A DNA stretch of 63,304 nucleotides from Crocinitomix algicola (GCF_001661595.2 NZ_LYPF02000029.1:1-63304), one strand, 5' to 3'; positions 8,767 to 17,250 are shown, counted from the first letter of the stretch. Translations and numbers: made by a program. The notes: generated by a model not told the origin, from the sequence alone.

Positions 8767-8774
8767 TATATTTG
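8767..8774 (+). promoter_or_regulatory. -7 box of the pdhA promoter
   Basis: TATATTTG matches the Bacteroidota -7 consensus TAnnTTTG. It overlaps the TTG at 8772 that opens the longer ORF, so translation must begin downstream, at the ATG at 8802. No good -33 TTG was found at the expected spacing. Confidence 0.6.
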
Positions 8775-8801
8775 TCCATTAAATTAAGTAAAAACGGGAT
8801 T

Positions 8802-9857
8802 ATGGCGACAAAACGTGCTGCAACCAAAAAGACCTCTAGTTCGACAAGAAAAAGTGGAGGAACAAAGTTTTCAAAGGAGACTTATATCAAGTGGTATAAG
8901 GACATGCTTTTGATAAGAAAGTTTGAAGAAAAAATCTCACAATTATATATACAACAAAAATTCGGTGGATTTTTGCACGTTTATATTGGACAAGAAGCCG
9001 TTGCTGTTGGAGCAGTTTCTGCCACAAAGGAGGGTGACAAACATATCACTGCGTATCGCGATCACGGACACCCTATAGCTTTGGGAACAGACCCTAGAGT
9101 ATTGGCTGCAGAGTTGTATGGAAAAATTACAGGCTGTTCGAAAGGAAAAGGTGGATCAATGCACTTTTTTGATGTAGAAAAAGGATTCTACGGAGGACAT
9201 GGGATTGTAGGGGCTCAAATTCCAATGGGAGCAGGATTAGCATTTGCGGAAAAATATAAAGGCACGGATAATGTAGCATTATGTTCGTTTGGTGACGGTG
9301 CCGCTCGTCAAGGTGCACTCCATGAAACTTTTAATATGGCGATGACGTGGAAGTTACCATGTATTTTTATTATTGAAAATAATAATTATGCGATGGGAAC
9401 GTCTGTAGAGCGTACTACTAATGTGACAGATATGTCAAAAATAGGAGCGTCGTATGAAATGCCTTCGTTTGTTGTGGATGGCATGAAACCAGAAAATGTT
9501 CATGAAGCGATTGAAGAAGCTGCTGCAAGAGCAAGAAGAGGTGATGGCCCAACGCTATTAGACATAAGAACCTATCGATACAAAGGGCACTCAATGTCAG
9601 ATCCACAAAAATATAGAACGAAAGACGAAGTCGCAGAATGGCAAGCTAAAGATCCTATTGAACATGTTCTTGGTGTAATTAAGGAAAATAAATTCTTAAG
9701 TGAAAAAGAAATTAAGGAAATTGATGAATGGGTGAAAAAGGAAGTTGCCGAATCAATTAAATTCGCAGAAGAATCACCATTACCTGAACCAGAAGAATTA
9801 TACAAAGACGTTTATAAACAAGATGACTACCCTTACGTAAAGGAATTTTTAGCATAA
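8802..9857 (+). CDS. pdhA: Pyruvate dehydrogenase E1 component, alpha subunit
   Basis: 351 residues from the ATG at 8802. It decarboxylates pyruvate with thiamine diphosphate and passes the acetyl group to the lipoyl arm of E2. The diphosphate-binding motif runs from G164-D165-G166 to N193-N194-N195. 'YRDHGHP' and 'RYKGHSMSDP' are the usual E1-alpha loops, the latter carrying the phosphorylation-loop serine position of mitochondrial homologues. The N-terminal ~20 residues are a Lys/Ala/Ser-rich tail (TKKTSSSTRK) that may help bind E2. pdhC follows 79 bp downstream. The E1 beta and E3 genes are not in this window. Confidence 0.95.
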   Translation: MATKRAATKKTSSSTRKSGGTKFSKETYIKWYKDMLLIRKFEEKISQLYIQQKFGGFLHVYIGQEAVAVGAVSATKEGDKHITAYRDHGHPIALGTDPRVLAAELYGKITGCSKGKGGSMHFFDVEKGFYGGHGIVGAQIPMGAGLAFAEKYKGTDNVALCSFGDGAARQGALHETFNMAMTWKLPCIFIIENNNYAMGTSVERTTNVTDMSKIGASYEMPSFVVDGMKPENVHEAIEEAAARARRGDGPTLLDIRTYRYKGHSMSDPQKYRTKDEVAEWQAKDPIEHVLGVIKENKFLSEKEIKEIDEWVKKEVAESIKFAEESPLPEPEELYKDVYKQDDYPYVKEFLA

Positions 9858-9936
9858 GAATTAATAAATGGACTGTATCGTCCGAAAACAAATTAACATC
9901 CAAATTAGTGCAGGCTAATTAAAGAAATAAGAAATT

Positions 9937-11190
9937 ATGGCTGAAATCGTAAGAATGCCCAAATTATCAGACACCATGACAGAAGGTGTTGTTGCAGAAT
10001 GGCATAAAAAAGTTGGTGACACAGTTTCAGAAGGAGACTTACTCGCAGACATTGAGACTGATAAAGCGACCATGGAATTTGAATCGTTTTATGACGGTGT
10101 ATTATTACACATTGGTGTTGAAAAAGGAGCTGCAGCTCCCGTGAATGATATCCTTGCCGTAATAGGAGAAAAGGGCGAAGATATTGAGAGTATTTTAAAT
10201 GATGCTGCCAGTGAAACTACTCAACAAGAAGACAAAAAAGTTGAAGAAAGCAAACCCGCTAAAGAAACGTCGGCTCCAGAACCCGTGACCGATACAAAGC
10301 CTTCAACAAAAGAAACAACAACATCAGTTTCAACAACTGGCGGAAGAATTTTTGCATCTCCTTTAGCGAAAAGCATGGCTGAAGAAAAAGGCATTGACCT
10401 CGCCATGGTAAAAGGAACAGGAGAAAACAATCGCATTGTTAAAAAGGATATAGAAAACTATACACCTGGAGCCTCTGTTAGTCCAGGTAGTGTTATAACT
10501 GCTGGTGTTGAATCATATCGTGACGAGCCATTATCTCAAATGAGGAAAGCAATTGCTCGAACCTTGACGGCATCAAAGTTTTCAGCACCACACTTCTACT
10601 TAAAAATGGAAGTTGATATGGATAATGCCATCGCAGCTAGAAAAGCAATTAATGAAGATGAAGGAGTAAAAATATCCTTCAATGATATGGTTGTAAAAGC
10701 AGTTGCCAGTGCCTTACGTAAAAATCCTAAAGTAAATGCCGATTGGATTGGTGATGCAATTCGTTACAACGACCATATCCATATTGGAGTTGCAGTCGCT
10801 GTAGACGAAGGACTTTTGGTTCCTGTTGTTAAGCATACAGATACTAAAGGTTTTGCACAAATTGGAGCTGAAATAAAAGAGCTCGCTCAGAAGGCTAGAA
10901 CTAAAAAAATTCAACCTCAAGAAATGGAAGGCGGTACATTTGCAATTTCAAACTTGGGAATGTATGGTATTGAAGATTTTACTTCAATTATCAATCCTCC
11001 AAATGGCTGTATTCTTTCTGTAGGCCAAATCAAACAAACTCCGGTAATCAAAAATGGTCAAATAGTTCCAGGAAACATCATGAAACTTAGTCTTTCGTGT
11101 GATCATCGTGTTGTTGATGGAGCTGTTGGATCCGCGTTTTTACAAGATGTTAAAAAGCTTTTAGAGAATCCAGTTAAAATGATTGTCTAA
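9937..11190 (+). CDS. pdhC: Pyruvate dehydrogenase E2, dihydrolipoamide acetyltransferase
   Basis: A 417-residue E2 core protein with one lipoyl domain (residues 1-80, lipoyl lysine K43 in 'TDKATMEF'). A Glu/Lys/Thr/Pro-rich flexible linker follows to about residue 120. The peripheral-subunit-binding domain is at about 122-160 ('FASPLAKSMAEEKGID'). The catalytic acetyltransferase domain ends with 'CDHRVVDGA' (H390 and D394, the active-site pair). It transfers acetyl from lipoate to CoA. It forms an operon with pdhA and ends at a strong terminator. Confidence 0.95.
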   Translation: MAEIVRMPKLSDTMTEGVVAEWHKKVGDTVSEGDLLADIETDKATMEFESFYDGVLLHIGVEKGAAAPVNDILAVIGEKGEDIESILNDAASETTQQEDKKVEESKPAKETSAPEPVTDTKPSTKETTTSVSTTGGRIFASPLAKSMAEEKGIDLAMVKGTGENNRIVKKDIENYTPGASVSPGSVITAGVESYRDEPLSQMRKAIARTLTASKFSAPHFYLKMEVDMDNAIAARKAINEDEGVKISFNDMVVKAVASALRKNPKVNADWIGDAIRYNDHIHIGVAVAVDEGLLVPVVKHTDTKGFAQIGAEIKELAQKARTKKIQPQEMEGGTFAISNLGMYGIEDFTSIINPPNGCILSVGQIKQTPVIKNGQIVPGNIMKLSLSCDHRVVDGAVGSAFLQDVKKLLENPVKMIV

Positions 11191-11213
11191 ACAAAACTTA
11201 TTTATATTAAACG

Positions 11214-11246
11214 TACCCAGTCAATTCCGACTGGGTATTTTTTTTT
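11214..11246 (+). terminator. Rho-independent terminator after pdhC
   Basis: A 9-bp stem, TACCCAGTC/GACTGGGTA, with a 6-nt loop is followed by nine T residues. It ends at the stop codon of the convergent OmpA-like gene. Confidence 0.9.
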
Positions 11247-11917
11247 TAATCTAGCACAACAACCTCAGTCCGTCTATTTAAAGCCCTACCCTCTATTGTA
11301 TTATTCGATGCTATTGGTTTTTCCTCTCCGAATCCTTTTGCCTGTAACCTCTCTTTAGCAATTCCTGAAATTATCAAATATTCAACAACAGCCTCAGCTC
11401 GACTTTGAGAAAGAGCTAGGTTATCAGATTCCAGACCAACATTATCTGTATGTCCTCCAATTTCAATTTTTAAATGAGGCTTTAAATTGAGGAAGCTAAC
11501 CAAATCTTCTAGAACTAAATAAGAATCGCTCGTTATTACAGACTCTCCAGTTTGAAAATGTAAATCACTCAATGTAAATGACGATTCCTCTTCAAATTGA
11601 ATGATAATGTTTACATTATTATAAACTTCATTCTTCGTCAATCTCGGGATTTCGATTGAACTATAATCTTTAACTAAACCAACACTACGTAATCGAATAT
11701 TATAAACCCCTGGCGGTAAACCCACCTTAAACTTTCCCAATGAATTAGAAATACCGTTATACAATTCGCCGGACGTGGTATTGAAAAACTGTACTTGTGC
11801 CCCGCGAATTGGGTTATCTTCAAAATCAGAGACAAAAACATTCGCTTCAGCCTTGTCTTGCGCGCGAATCGACAATAAGATACCTAAACAAAACATAGTT
11901 ATAAAATATTTAAACAT
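11246..11917 (-). CDS. OmpA-family protein with carboxypeptidase-regulatory-like domain
   Basis: About 223 residues from the ATG at 11917; a TTG three codons upstream is less likely. A signal peptide ends at 'IRAQ'. Residues ~25-105 form a beta-sandwich like the carboxypeptidase D regulatory-like domain ('VFVSDFEDNPIRGAQVQFFN'). The C-terminal ~110 residues are an OmpA/MotB peptidoglycan-binding domain with 'IEIGGHTDNVG', 'LSQSRAEAVVEYLI' and 'GFGEEKPIASN'. It should tether the outer membrane or a surface structure to peptidoglycan. The pairing of these domains is common in Bacteroidota. Confidence 0.85.
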   Translation of the reverse strand: MFKYFITMFCLGILLSIRAQDKAEANVFVSDFEDNPIRGAQVQFFNTTSGELYNGISNSLGKFKVGLPPGVYNIRLRSVGLVKDYSSIEIPRLTKNEVYNNVNIIIQFEEESSFTLSDLHFQTGESVITSDSYLVLEDLVSFLNLKPHLKIEIGGHTDNVGLESDNLALSQSRAEAVVEYLIISGIAKERLQAKGFGEEKPIASNNTIEGRALNRRTEVVVLD

Positions 11918-11989
11918 TGTAATCAAATTTTGGTTTAACTAATACATGTAAAATTGTAGAAAAGGTAACTAAACATCCAAGCTATTTCT

Positions 11990-12010
11990 TGATTGTCCGC
12001 AATCTTACCA
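11990..12010 (+). repeat. Short interspersed motif, copy 4
   Basis: GATTGTCCGCAATCTTACCA preceded by T. The next copy starts 79 bp downstream. Confidence 0.85.
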
Positions 12011-12068
12011 GTAAAGTTATATTGGTTGATCTGATATAATAGGTATGCTACCTTAAACTGGAAAAATA

Positions 12069-12089
12069 TGATTGTCCGCAATCGTACCA
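12069..12089 (+). repeat. Short interspersed motif, copy 5
   Basis: GATTGTCCGCAATCGTACCA preceded by T. The next clear copy is 154 bp downstream, about twice the 77-79 bp period. Confidence 0.85.
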
Positions 12090-12151
12090 CTAAAATTGTT
12101 TTATGCCTATTAAGTGTCGATTTGATTTCCTTTTGGTATTTTTTGGAAGAT

Positions 12152-12172
12152 TGGTTTTCACCAACTTGACCA
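12152..12172 (+). repeat. Possible degenerate short motif
   Basis: TGGTTTTCACCAACTTGACC followed by A keeps the TGGTT and ACCA ends and the 21-bp length but has lost the core. It sits midway between copies 5 and 6, where a 77-79 bp period predicts one. Confidence 0.35.
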
Positions 12173-12222
12173 TTAAAATAGTATCAGTTAGAATGATAGG
12201 GGTACCATAGGTTGGGAAAATA

Positions 12223-12243
12223 CGGTTGTCCGCAATGATACCA
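12223..12243 (+). repeat. Short interspersed motif, copy 6
   Basis: GGTTGTCCGCAATGATACCA preceded by C. It lies 28 bp upstream of RNA element B. Confidence 0.85.
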
Positions 12244-12271
12244 CTAAACCATCAATGTGCATGTATAAGTC

Positions 12272-12414
12272 GCGTTAGGGATTGACGCAATTGTTTGAGC
12301 TCTCCGATTTTCCGCCCGACACAAACGGGAAGGAAAGAGGAAGCGAGTGCAAAAAGCCCGGCCCTGTCTACAATCAATATAAAAAACTGGAAAACGATGA
12401 ACAGGGCAACGCCC
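12272..12414 (+). ncRNA. Structured RNA element, copy B
   Basis: A 143-nt copy. It starts GCGTTAGGGATTGACGCAAT and ends GGGCAACGCCC. Hairpin 1 pairs TTTCC and CCCG with CGGG and GGAAA. The conserved AAGCGAGTGCAAAAAGCCCG block follows. Hairpin 2 pairs CCCTGT with ACAGGG. Both stems differ in sequence from copy A while pairing is kept. Confidence 0.75.
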
Positions 12415-12449
12415 AAAAAAACAAAATTAAAATCTAGGGTTTGAAGTAA

Positions 12450-12486
12450 AAACAAAAAACTCAAGCCCATAAGAACTTGAGTTTTT
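12450..12486 (-). terminator. Rho-independent terminator after fabD
   Basis: An 11-bp stem, AAAAACTCAAG/CTTGAGTTTTT, with a U-rich run on the minus strand, 18 bp beyond the fabD stop codon. Confidence 0.8.
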
Positions 12487-12504
12487 AAGAATTTATTAAG
12501 TATT

Positions 12505-13386
12505 TTAAATTGTTGCGCTTGATGTAGTAAATTTACGATCTATCTTTTTAAACAAACCTTGTAAAACTTTACCCGGTCCAACTTCTACAATCTCTTCACA
12601 CCCATCAGTTATCATGTTTCGCATTGTTTGCGTCCATTTAACAGGCGCGGTTAATTGTGCTATTAAATTCTCTTTTATTTCATTCGGATCGATAACGGCC
12701 GTGGCCGGTACATTTTGATAAACTGGACAAATTGGTTGGTTAAACTCCGTCGAAGCAATAGCCGCGGCTAATTCTTCTCTTGCAGGCTCCATTAACGGAG
12801 AATGGAATGCTCCACCAACAGGTAACTTCAATGCTCTTCTTGCTCCGGCTTCTGTTAGTTTTTCGCATGCTATATCAATTGCTTCAATAGCCCCAGAAAT
12901 CACTAATTGTCCTGGGCAATTATAGTTTGCTGCCACAACTACACCTTCCACTTCTTGGCAAACCTTTTCAACTACCTCATCATCTAGTCCTAGTATTGCA
13001 GCCATCGTTGACGGCTCTTTTTCACAGGCCTTTTGCATCGCCAGAGCTCTTTGAGAAACAAGTTTTAAACCATCTTCAAAAGTCAAGACATTATTTGCGA
13101 CTAATGCAGATAATTCTCCTAACGAATGACCAGCAACCATCTTGGGAGTAAAATTATCCCCTAATACCTTAGCAAGAATTACAGAATGTAAGAATATCGC
13201 TGGTTGAGTTACTTTTGTTTGTTTCAGATCTTCTTCGGTACCTTCAAACATTATATCAGTAATTCTAAACCCTAAAATTTCGTTTGCTCTTTCAAATAAT
13301 TCTTTTGCCAATTCGGAATTTTCATAGAGATCCTTACCCATTCCTACAAATTGTGCTCCTTGTCCAGGAAAAACATACGCCTTCAT
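12505..13386 (-). CDS. fabD: Malonyl-CoA:acyl-carrier-protein transacylase
   Basis: A 293-residue cytosolic enzyme that moves malonyl groups from CoA to acyl carrier protein, supplying chain extender for fatty-acid synthesis. It shows the N-terminal 'FPGQGAQFVGMG', the nucleophile elbow G-H-S88-L-G, and the catalytic histidine in 'GGAFH195SPLM'. Full family length. It is monocistronic, with its own terminator. Confidence 0.95.
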   Translation of the reverse strand: MKAYVFPGQGAQFVGMGKDLYENSELAKELFERANEILGFRITDIMFEGTEEDLKQTKVTQPAIFLHSVILAKVLGDNFTPKMVAGHSLGELSALVANNVLTFEDGLKLVSQRALAMQKACEKEPSTMAAILGLDDEVVEKVCQEVEGVVVAANYNCPGQLVISGAIEAIDIACEKLTEAGARRALKLPVGGAFHSPLMEPAREELAAAIASTEFNQPICPVYQNVPATAVIDPNEIKENLIAQLTAPVKWTQTMRNMITDGCEEIVEVGPGKVLQGLFKKIDRKFTTSSATI

Positions 13387-13519
13387 AATTCAATTTTTTG
13401 CTAGTTTTCAGCCAAAGTTAATGTAAAAAATAAATATCCCTATTCAAAACAAGTTCCCTATCAATAACCATGTGATAGTGAATGTAATAAAGGGAAATTT
13501 TAAATCCATGCTGAATTTC

Positions 13520-13564
13520 TCTAAAACATCGTATGAAAAAATCATACGAAAGTATTGCTTTAGA
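13520..13564. promoter_or_regulatory. Nested palindrome (cruciform or operator candidate)
   Basis: Inner arms TCGTATGA/TCATACGA are perfect and separated by AAAAA (13529-13549). Outer arms TCTAAA (13520-13525) and TTTAGA (13559-13564) also match. No U-tract follows on either strand, so an operator or structured leader is more likely than a terminator. Confidence 0.4.
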
Positions 13565-13603
13565 ACATCTATTTTCAACTTATTAAAATGCTGCGCTTAT
13601 CGA

Positions 13604-13633
13604 TTGGTAAAATTGCGGACAACCATAAATTTG
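13604..13633 (+). promoter_or_regulatory. Predicted promoter of the SPFH gene, overlapping a short motif
   Basis: TTG at 13604-13606, a 19-bp spacer, then TAAATTTG at 13626-13633 fit TTG-N19-TAnnTTTG. The spacer is almost exactly the minus-oriented short motif. Confidence 0.55.
13605..13625 (-). repeat. Short interspersed motif, copy 7 (minus orientation)
   Basis: Plus strand TGGTAAAATTGCGGACAACC followed by A. It is not paired with another clear copy. Confidence 0.85.
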
Positions 13634-13634
13634 T

Positions 13635-13665
13635 TTAGCAATTAATTAAAACACTTGTCTGCTAA
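13635..13665 (+). promoter_or_regulatory. Inverted repeat in the predicted SPFH leader
   Basis: TTAGCA and TGCTAA arms are separated by 19 nt, just downstream of the predicted start of transcription. Possible operator; weak evidence. Confidence 0.25.
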
Positions 13666-13764
13666 GTAATTTAGTAGAGATATTAACTTTTTTAGTATAT
13701 TTAGTTCTATGTTGTAAATGCAACTTACTATGTTTAACTCGAGTCATACTCACAAAATCAAATT

Positions 13765-14715
13765 ATGGAAGAGAATTTAATTCCTATAGCTATAATAGCG
13801 GGCTTAACACTATTACTTCTCATTAAATCAATAATTCTTGTCCCTGAGAAAAAAATATTTGTAATTCAACGATTAGGTAAATTTCAGCGCATGGCCATGC
13901 CTGGGTTTGGAATGATTATTCCTTTTATTGACCAAAAGGTGGGTGTTATTAATATGCGGGTACAGCAATTAGATGTTGATGTTGAAACTAAAACTAGGGA
14001 TGATGTTTTTGTGCATTTAAGAGTATCAGTGCAGTTTCAGGTTATGAATGATAAAATTTTCGAAGCGCATTATTCTCTGGATAATCATAGACATCAAATT
14101 GCGTCATACATTTTTGATGATGTTCGAGCAGAGGTTCCAAAAATGGAATTAGACGATGTTTTTGCTAAAAAAGATGACATTGCACGCGCGGTTCGTCAAA
14201 ACCTGTCTGACTCAATGTTAGAATATGGATATAGCATAGTAAAGGCACTTATTACAGATATTGATCCTGATGCGAAGGTTAAAGAATCGATGAATAGAAT
14301 TAACGCAGCGAAACGCGATAAAGAAGCCACTATGGAAAATGCTGAAGCGAATAAAATCACGGTTGTCAAGGCTGCCGAAGCTGATGCGGAGTCAAAACGA
14401 TTATCTGGTGAAGGTATTGCACAACAAAGATTAGAAATAGTGAGAGGTTTTAAAGAGTCTGTAGAAGATTTTCAAAAGTCACTTAAAAACATTACACATG
14501 AAGAAGTGATGCAATTTGTTTTGTTAACTCAATACTTTGATACCTTAAATAATATTGGACAAAACGGTAAAAACACTTCAATTTTAATTCCTCATTCGCC
14601 AAGTGCGATGGCTGACTTTCAACAGCAAATAATCAATGGTACATTAATCGGTAAGAAATTAGAAGAGGCAAGTGATGATGATGATGATACCACATCTTCT
14701 AGCAGCCTAAAATAA
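13765..14715 (+). CDS. SPFH/band 7 (stomatin-like) membrane protein
   Basis: 316 residues. An N-terminal transmembrane helix (residues ~5-25) leads into the SPFH domain 'VPEKKIFVIQRLGKFQ...PGFGMIIPFIDQKV', then a helix rich in Ala/Glu ('AEANKITVVKAAEADAESKR') that drives oligomerisation. The C-terminus has an aspartate run encoded by GAT repeats and a serine tail. Family members scaffold membrane microdomains and often regulate FtsH-type proteases or pair with NfeD, but no nfeD gene is adjacent. The gene ends in a clear terminator. Confidence 0.9.
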   Translation: MEENLIPIAIIAGLTLLLLIKSIILVPEKKIFVIQRLGKFQRMAMPGFGMIIPFIDQKVGVINMRVQQLDVDVETKTRDDVFVHLRVSVQFQVMNDKIFEAHYSLDNHRHQIASYIFDDVRAEVPKMELDDVFAKKDDIARAVRQNLSDSMLEYGYSIVKALITDIDPDAKVKESMNRINAAKRDKEATMENAEANKITVVKAAEADAESKRLSGEGIAQQRLEIVRGFKESVEDFQKSLKNITHEEVMQFVLLTQYFDTLNNIGQNGKNTSILIPHSPSAMADFQQQIINGTLIGKKLEEASDDDDDTTSSSSLK

Positions 14716-14730
14716 TCAGTCTAACACTCA

Positions 14731-14759
14731 ACACCTTGTTTTATGCAAGGTGTTTTTTT
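14731..14759 (+). terminator. Rho-independent terminator after the SPFH gene
   Basis: ACACCTTG/CAAGGTGT stem followed by a T-run. It contains the ATG at 14743 that would open the next ORF, which argues against that start. Confidence 0.85.
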
Positions 14760-14766
14760 ATCCTCT

Positions 14767-15798
14767 ATGCCCCAACAGCTGAACCTTATATTATATATTT
14801 TGCTCATCTCTCAAGTTGGTATTACCCAGAATCCGCAAGAAAATAACAGTGGTATAAGGATCATGTTTTACAACGTAGAGAATTTATTTTACCCAATAGA
14901 TGACCCAAACAAAGCTGACGATGAATTCACACAAGAAGGTTTGCGTTATTGGTCCTTTAAAAGATACAATGAAAAGATTAACAATATTGGTAAGGTAGCT
15001 CTAGCCATAGGAGAATGGGATCCTCCTGCTGTTATTGGATTATGTGAAATAGAAAATATTGAATGTCTGGAGGACCTTATATACCAGTCGCCCTTAAAAA
15101 AATACGAATATGAGATAGCATTTTTTGAGTCGGATGATAATAGAGGGATAGATGTCGCGATGTTATATCGACCTAAACTATTTCAACTCATATATTCGGA
15201 ACCCATTAAACTAAAGTTTCCTGATCAAGACAGTAGGCCTACAAGAGATATTTTATACGTAAAAGGAATTGCCAACTATGACACTTTGCATCTATTTGTA
15301 AACCATTGGCCTTCGAGATATGGCGGTCATCTTGCAACGCTCCCAAAAAGGAACTTTGCTGCTCAAGTCTTACGCTCTAAAATCGACTCAATTTCACAGT
15401 CAAATAAAAACTCAAATATTCTTGCTATGGGAGACTTTAATGATCATCCTACAGATGAAAGTATGTCACAAATTTTACATGCAAGAAAACTCACTTCAGA
15501 AATTACTAACGACGATTTATTGAATACAATTTGGCAATATGAATTTAAAAAAGGAACGCACAAATACCAGTACGAATGGGGAATTTTAGATCAATTTCTA
15601 ATCAATCAAACGTTATTAGACTCAACGAATAAACTTTACACTACCTTGACAGACTCACGAATATTTGAGTCAGATTTTTTGTTAGAAGATGACAAAGATG
15701 GCATAGGGAAACGCCCAAAAAGAACCTATATTGGATTCAAGTATTACGGAGGTTATTCCGACCATCTTCCCATATACATAGACCTACATTATAAATAA
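14767..15798 (+). CDS. Secreted endonuclease/exonuclease/phosphatase-family protein
   Basis: 343 residues from the ATG at 14767; the ATG at 14743 lies inside the preceding terminator hairpin. A signal peptide ends near 'QVGITQ'. The fold signature is complete: 'MFYNVENLFYP' at the N-terminus, 'GLCEIEN' (metal-binding Glu), 'VNHWPSRYGG' (catalytic His), 'MGDFNDHP' (Asp, Asn) and a final 'YSDHLPIYID' (catalytic His). Members are DNases or phosphodiesterases. A secreted nuclease that scavenges phosphate or nucleotides is plausible but unproven. It is convergent with the next gene across a shared terminator. Confidence 0.85.
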   Translation: MPQQLNLILYILLISQVGITQNPQENNSGIRIMFYNVENLFYPIDDPNKADDEFTQEGLRYWSFKRYNEKINNIGKVALAIGEWDPPAVIGLCEIENIECLEDLIYQSPLKKYEYEIAFFESDDNRGIDVAMLYRPKLFQLIYSEPIKLKFPDQDSRPTRDILYVKGIANYDTLHLFVNHWPSRYGGHLATLPKRNFAAQVLRSKIDSISQSNKNSNILAMGDFNDHPTDESMSQILHARKLTSEITNDDLLNTIWQYEFKKGTHKYQYEWGILDQFLINQTLLDSTNKLYTTLTDSRIFESDFLLEDDKDGIGKRPKRTYIGFKYYGGYSDHLPIYIDLHYK

Positions 15799-15825
15799 AA
15801 AACGCCTCAATATTGAAGCGTTTTT
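15797..15825. terminator. Bidirectional terminator
   Basis: AAAAACGC and GCGTTTTT arms around a short CTCAATATTGAA hairpin, placed between two convergent genes with A- and T-runs on both sides. Confidence 0.8.
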
Positions 15826-15850
15826 CTAATCAAAATTTTATTAAAATTAA

Positions 15851-16273
15851 TTAGAAATCTCCAGGGCCACCAACCGTTTTATACTTCTTTTGTTCGGGCT
15901 TCAATTTCTCAACGAAAATCACATAAAAATGTTGATTTTCTTCATTAATAATTTCTTCTGAAATACCATTTCTCACTCCCGGTGATCGACCTTGTGTATT
16001 AACCAGTTTCATGTCCATTAATTCATATGTACCATCTTCATATTGCAAGAATACAGACACAACTCTCCCATTTTCAACTCTTGCTTTACCAGACACACAC
16101 CAAGACTCACCATTTTCGATGAAACTCACATAAACTTTTCGATGCATATCATCAGAAACTGCAAATGATCCTCTTTTTTCAAATGCTGCTTGCCACTGTT
16201 CTAAACAACCTGTTTGTGCGTACATATTTGCATAGAATAATGAGAAAAATAGAAGTAAAATTGTTCTTTTCAT
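15851..16273 (-). CDS. Small secreted protein of unknown function
   Basis: About 140 residues from the ATG at 16273 (M-K-R-T-I-L-L); the longer ORF start adds ten residues without signal-peptide character. A signal peptide ends at 'MYAQ'. The mature part is beta-rich with two cysteines ('TGCLEQW', 'SWCVSG') that could form a disulphide. No family was recognised. Monocistronic. Confidence 0.6.
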   Translation of the reverse strand: MKRTILLLFFSLFYANMYAQTGCLEQWQAAFEKRGSFAVSDDMHRKVYVSFIENGESWCVSGKARVENGRVVSVFLQYEDGTYELMDMKLVNTQGRSPGVRNGISEEIINEENQHFYVIFVEKLKPEQKKYKTVGGPGDF

Positions 16274-16342
16274 AAAATAAATATTGTTATTACTGACAAT
16301 CAATCTCCCAAATATAAGAGAAGTTTAACAAATGAAGGGAAA

Positions 16343-16369
16343 TTGATCAATACATTTTTGTTACATTTG
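16343..16369 (+). promoter_or_regulatory. Predicted gmhA promoter
   Basis: TTG at 16343-16345, a 16-bp spacer and TACATTTG at 16362-16369 fit the Bacteroidota promoter form, ending 17 bp before the ATG. Confidence 0.6.
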
Positions 16370-16386
16370 GTGAAACTTCAATACAG

Positions 16387-16962
16387 ATGAGTAGTAAACA
16401 AATAGCAGACCATTTTTTAGAGGCCCAGGATATACTGAAGCAATTCATTGAAAATCAAGACAATTTTATTAAAATCAAAGAAGCCGGCGACCGAATAATT
16501 TCGGCGATTAAAAATGGGGGAAAAGTTATATCTTGTGGAAATGGAGGGTCGATGAGTGATGCTATGCATTTTGCAGAAGAAATGACAGGTAGATTTAGAG
16601 AAAATCGATCACCATTACCGGCAATTGCCATTTCTGACCCTTCTCATATTTCATGTATTTCTAATGACTATGGATATGATTTCATTTTTTCCCGTTTTGT
16701 GGAAAGTATTGGTTCTTCATCAGATGTATTGCTGGCTATTTCAACCAGTGGAAACTCTCAAAATGTTATCAACGCTATTGAGAAGGCTCGTGATAAGGGA
16801 ATGTTTGTTGTAGGGTTAACTGGAAAAGACGGTGGCAAATTAGCAAAATTAGTCGATATAGAGTTAAGAGCACCTATGAGTAAATGGGCCGATAGAGTTC
16901 AAGAAATACACATCAAGATTATTCATTCGCTAATCCACTATATTGAAGAAAACATTGGCTAA
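16387..16962 (+). CDS. gmhA: Sedoheptulose 7-phosphate isomerase
   Basis: A 191-residue SIS-domain protein that converts sedoheptulose 7-phosphate to glycero-manno-heptose 7-phosphate, the first step of ADP-heptose synthesis for lipopolysaccharide core. It shows '[20 protein letters not shown]' (phosphate-binding serines), '[10 protein letters not shown]' and the C-terminal '[16 protein letters not shown]' with the metal-binding histidines of the family. Full length. Other heptose genes are not nearby. Confidence 0.93.
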   Translation: MSSKQIADHFLEAQDILKQFIENQDNFIKIKEAGDRIISAIKNGGKVISCGNGGSMSDAMHFAEEMTGRFRENRSPLPAIAISDPSHISCISNDYGYDFIFSRFVESIGSSSDVLLAISTSGNSQNVINAIEKARDKGMFVVGLTGKDGGKLAKLVDIELRAPMSKWADRVQEIHIKIIHSLIHYIEENIG

Positions 16963-17250
16963 TTATTTACTTTTTTTCTTTTTTGCTGCTCTAATCTTCA
17001 ACAATAAAACACCTAAAATTCCACCAATTATTGCAGAGGATAAAATGACGTAAATTATCCTAACTCGAAAATTCATGTTTAAAAATTCTATCTCAATTCG
17101 ATTAGAATTTTGAACAACAAATGTAATCAACAATATAGCTAATAAGGTTAGGAAAATAATTCTCAAACGTTGTTTGAGTGTAATCTTACCTTGTCCAGAT
17201 GAATCTTTTTTTTCATCTTTAATCTGTTCCGATTTTTGTGATTCCATCAT
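16963..17250 (-). CDS. LapA-like (DUF1049) small membrane protein
   Basis: 95 residues: a charged N-terminus, two transmembrane helices ('LRIIFLTLLAILLITFVVQN', then about 'VRIIYVILSSAIIGGILGVL') and a lysine-rich tail. The 'VVQNSNRIEIEFLNMNF' segment matches the LapA/DUF1049 family, linked in enterobacteria to lipopolysaccharide assembly and LpxC control. A second Met codon follows the first directly, so the start may be one codon shorter. Convergent with gmhA, stop codon adjacent. Confidence 0.75.
   Translation of the reverse strand: MMESQKSEQIKDEKKDSSGQGKITLKQRLRIIFLTLLAILLITFVVQNSNRIEIEFLNMNFRVRIIYVILSSAIIGGILGVLLLKIRAAKKKKSK

Larger units (their letters stand above)
11918..12504. other. 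587-bp intergenic island between ompA-like and fabD genes
   Basis: Holds three clear plus-oriented short motifs (11990, 12069, 12223), one degenerate copy (12152), RNA element B (12272-12414) and the fabD terminator. Segments before the motifs at 12069 and 12223 resemble each other, so the repeat unit is partly longer than 21 bp. Confidence 0.8.
13387..13764. other. 378-bp intergenic region between fabD and the SPFH gene
   Basis: Divergent gene border. Contains a nested palindrome (13520-13564), a minus-oriented short motif (13605-13625) overlapping a predicted promoter, and an inverted repeat in the predicted leader (13635-13665). No RNA element copy and no ORF. Confidence 0.75.

Noticed and set aside
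8772-8801. TTG start for PdhA
   Set aside because: The TTG is part of the TATATTTG -7 box, so it lies upstream of the expected transcription start.
14676-14693. GAT trinucleotide run at the end of the SPFH gene as a phase-variation tract
   Set aside because: It is only a few units long, in frame, and encodes a disordered acidic tail; no support for variation.
14743-14766. ATG start for the endonuclease-like protein inside 14731-14759
   Set aside because: This ATG lies in the loop and stem of the preceding terminator, and the next ATG gives a better signal peptide.
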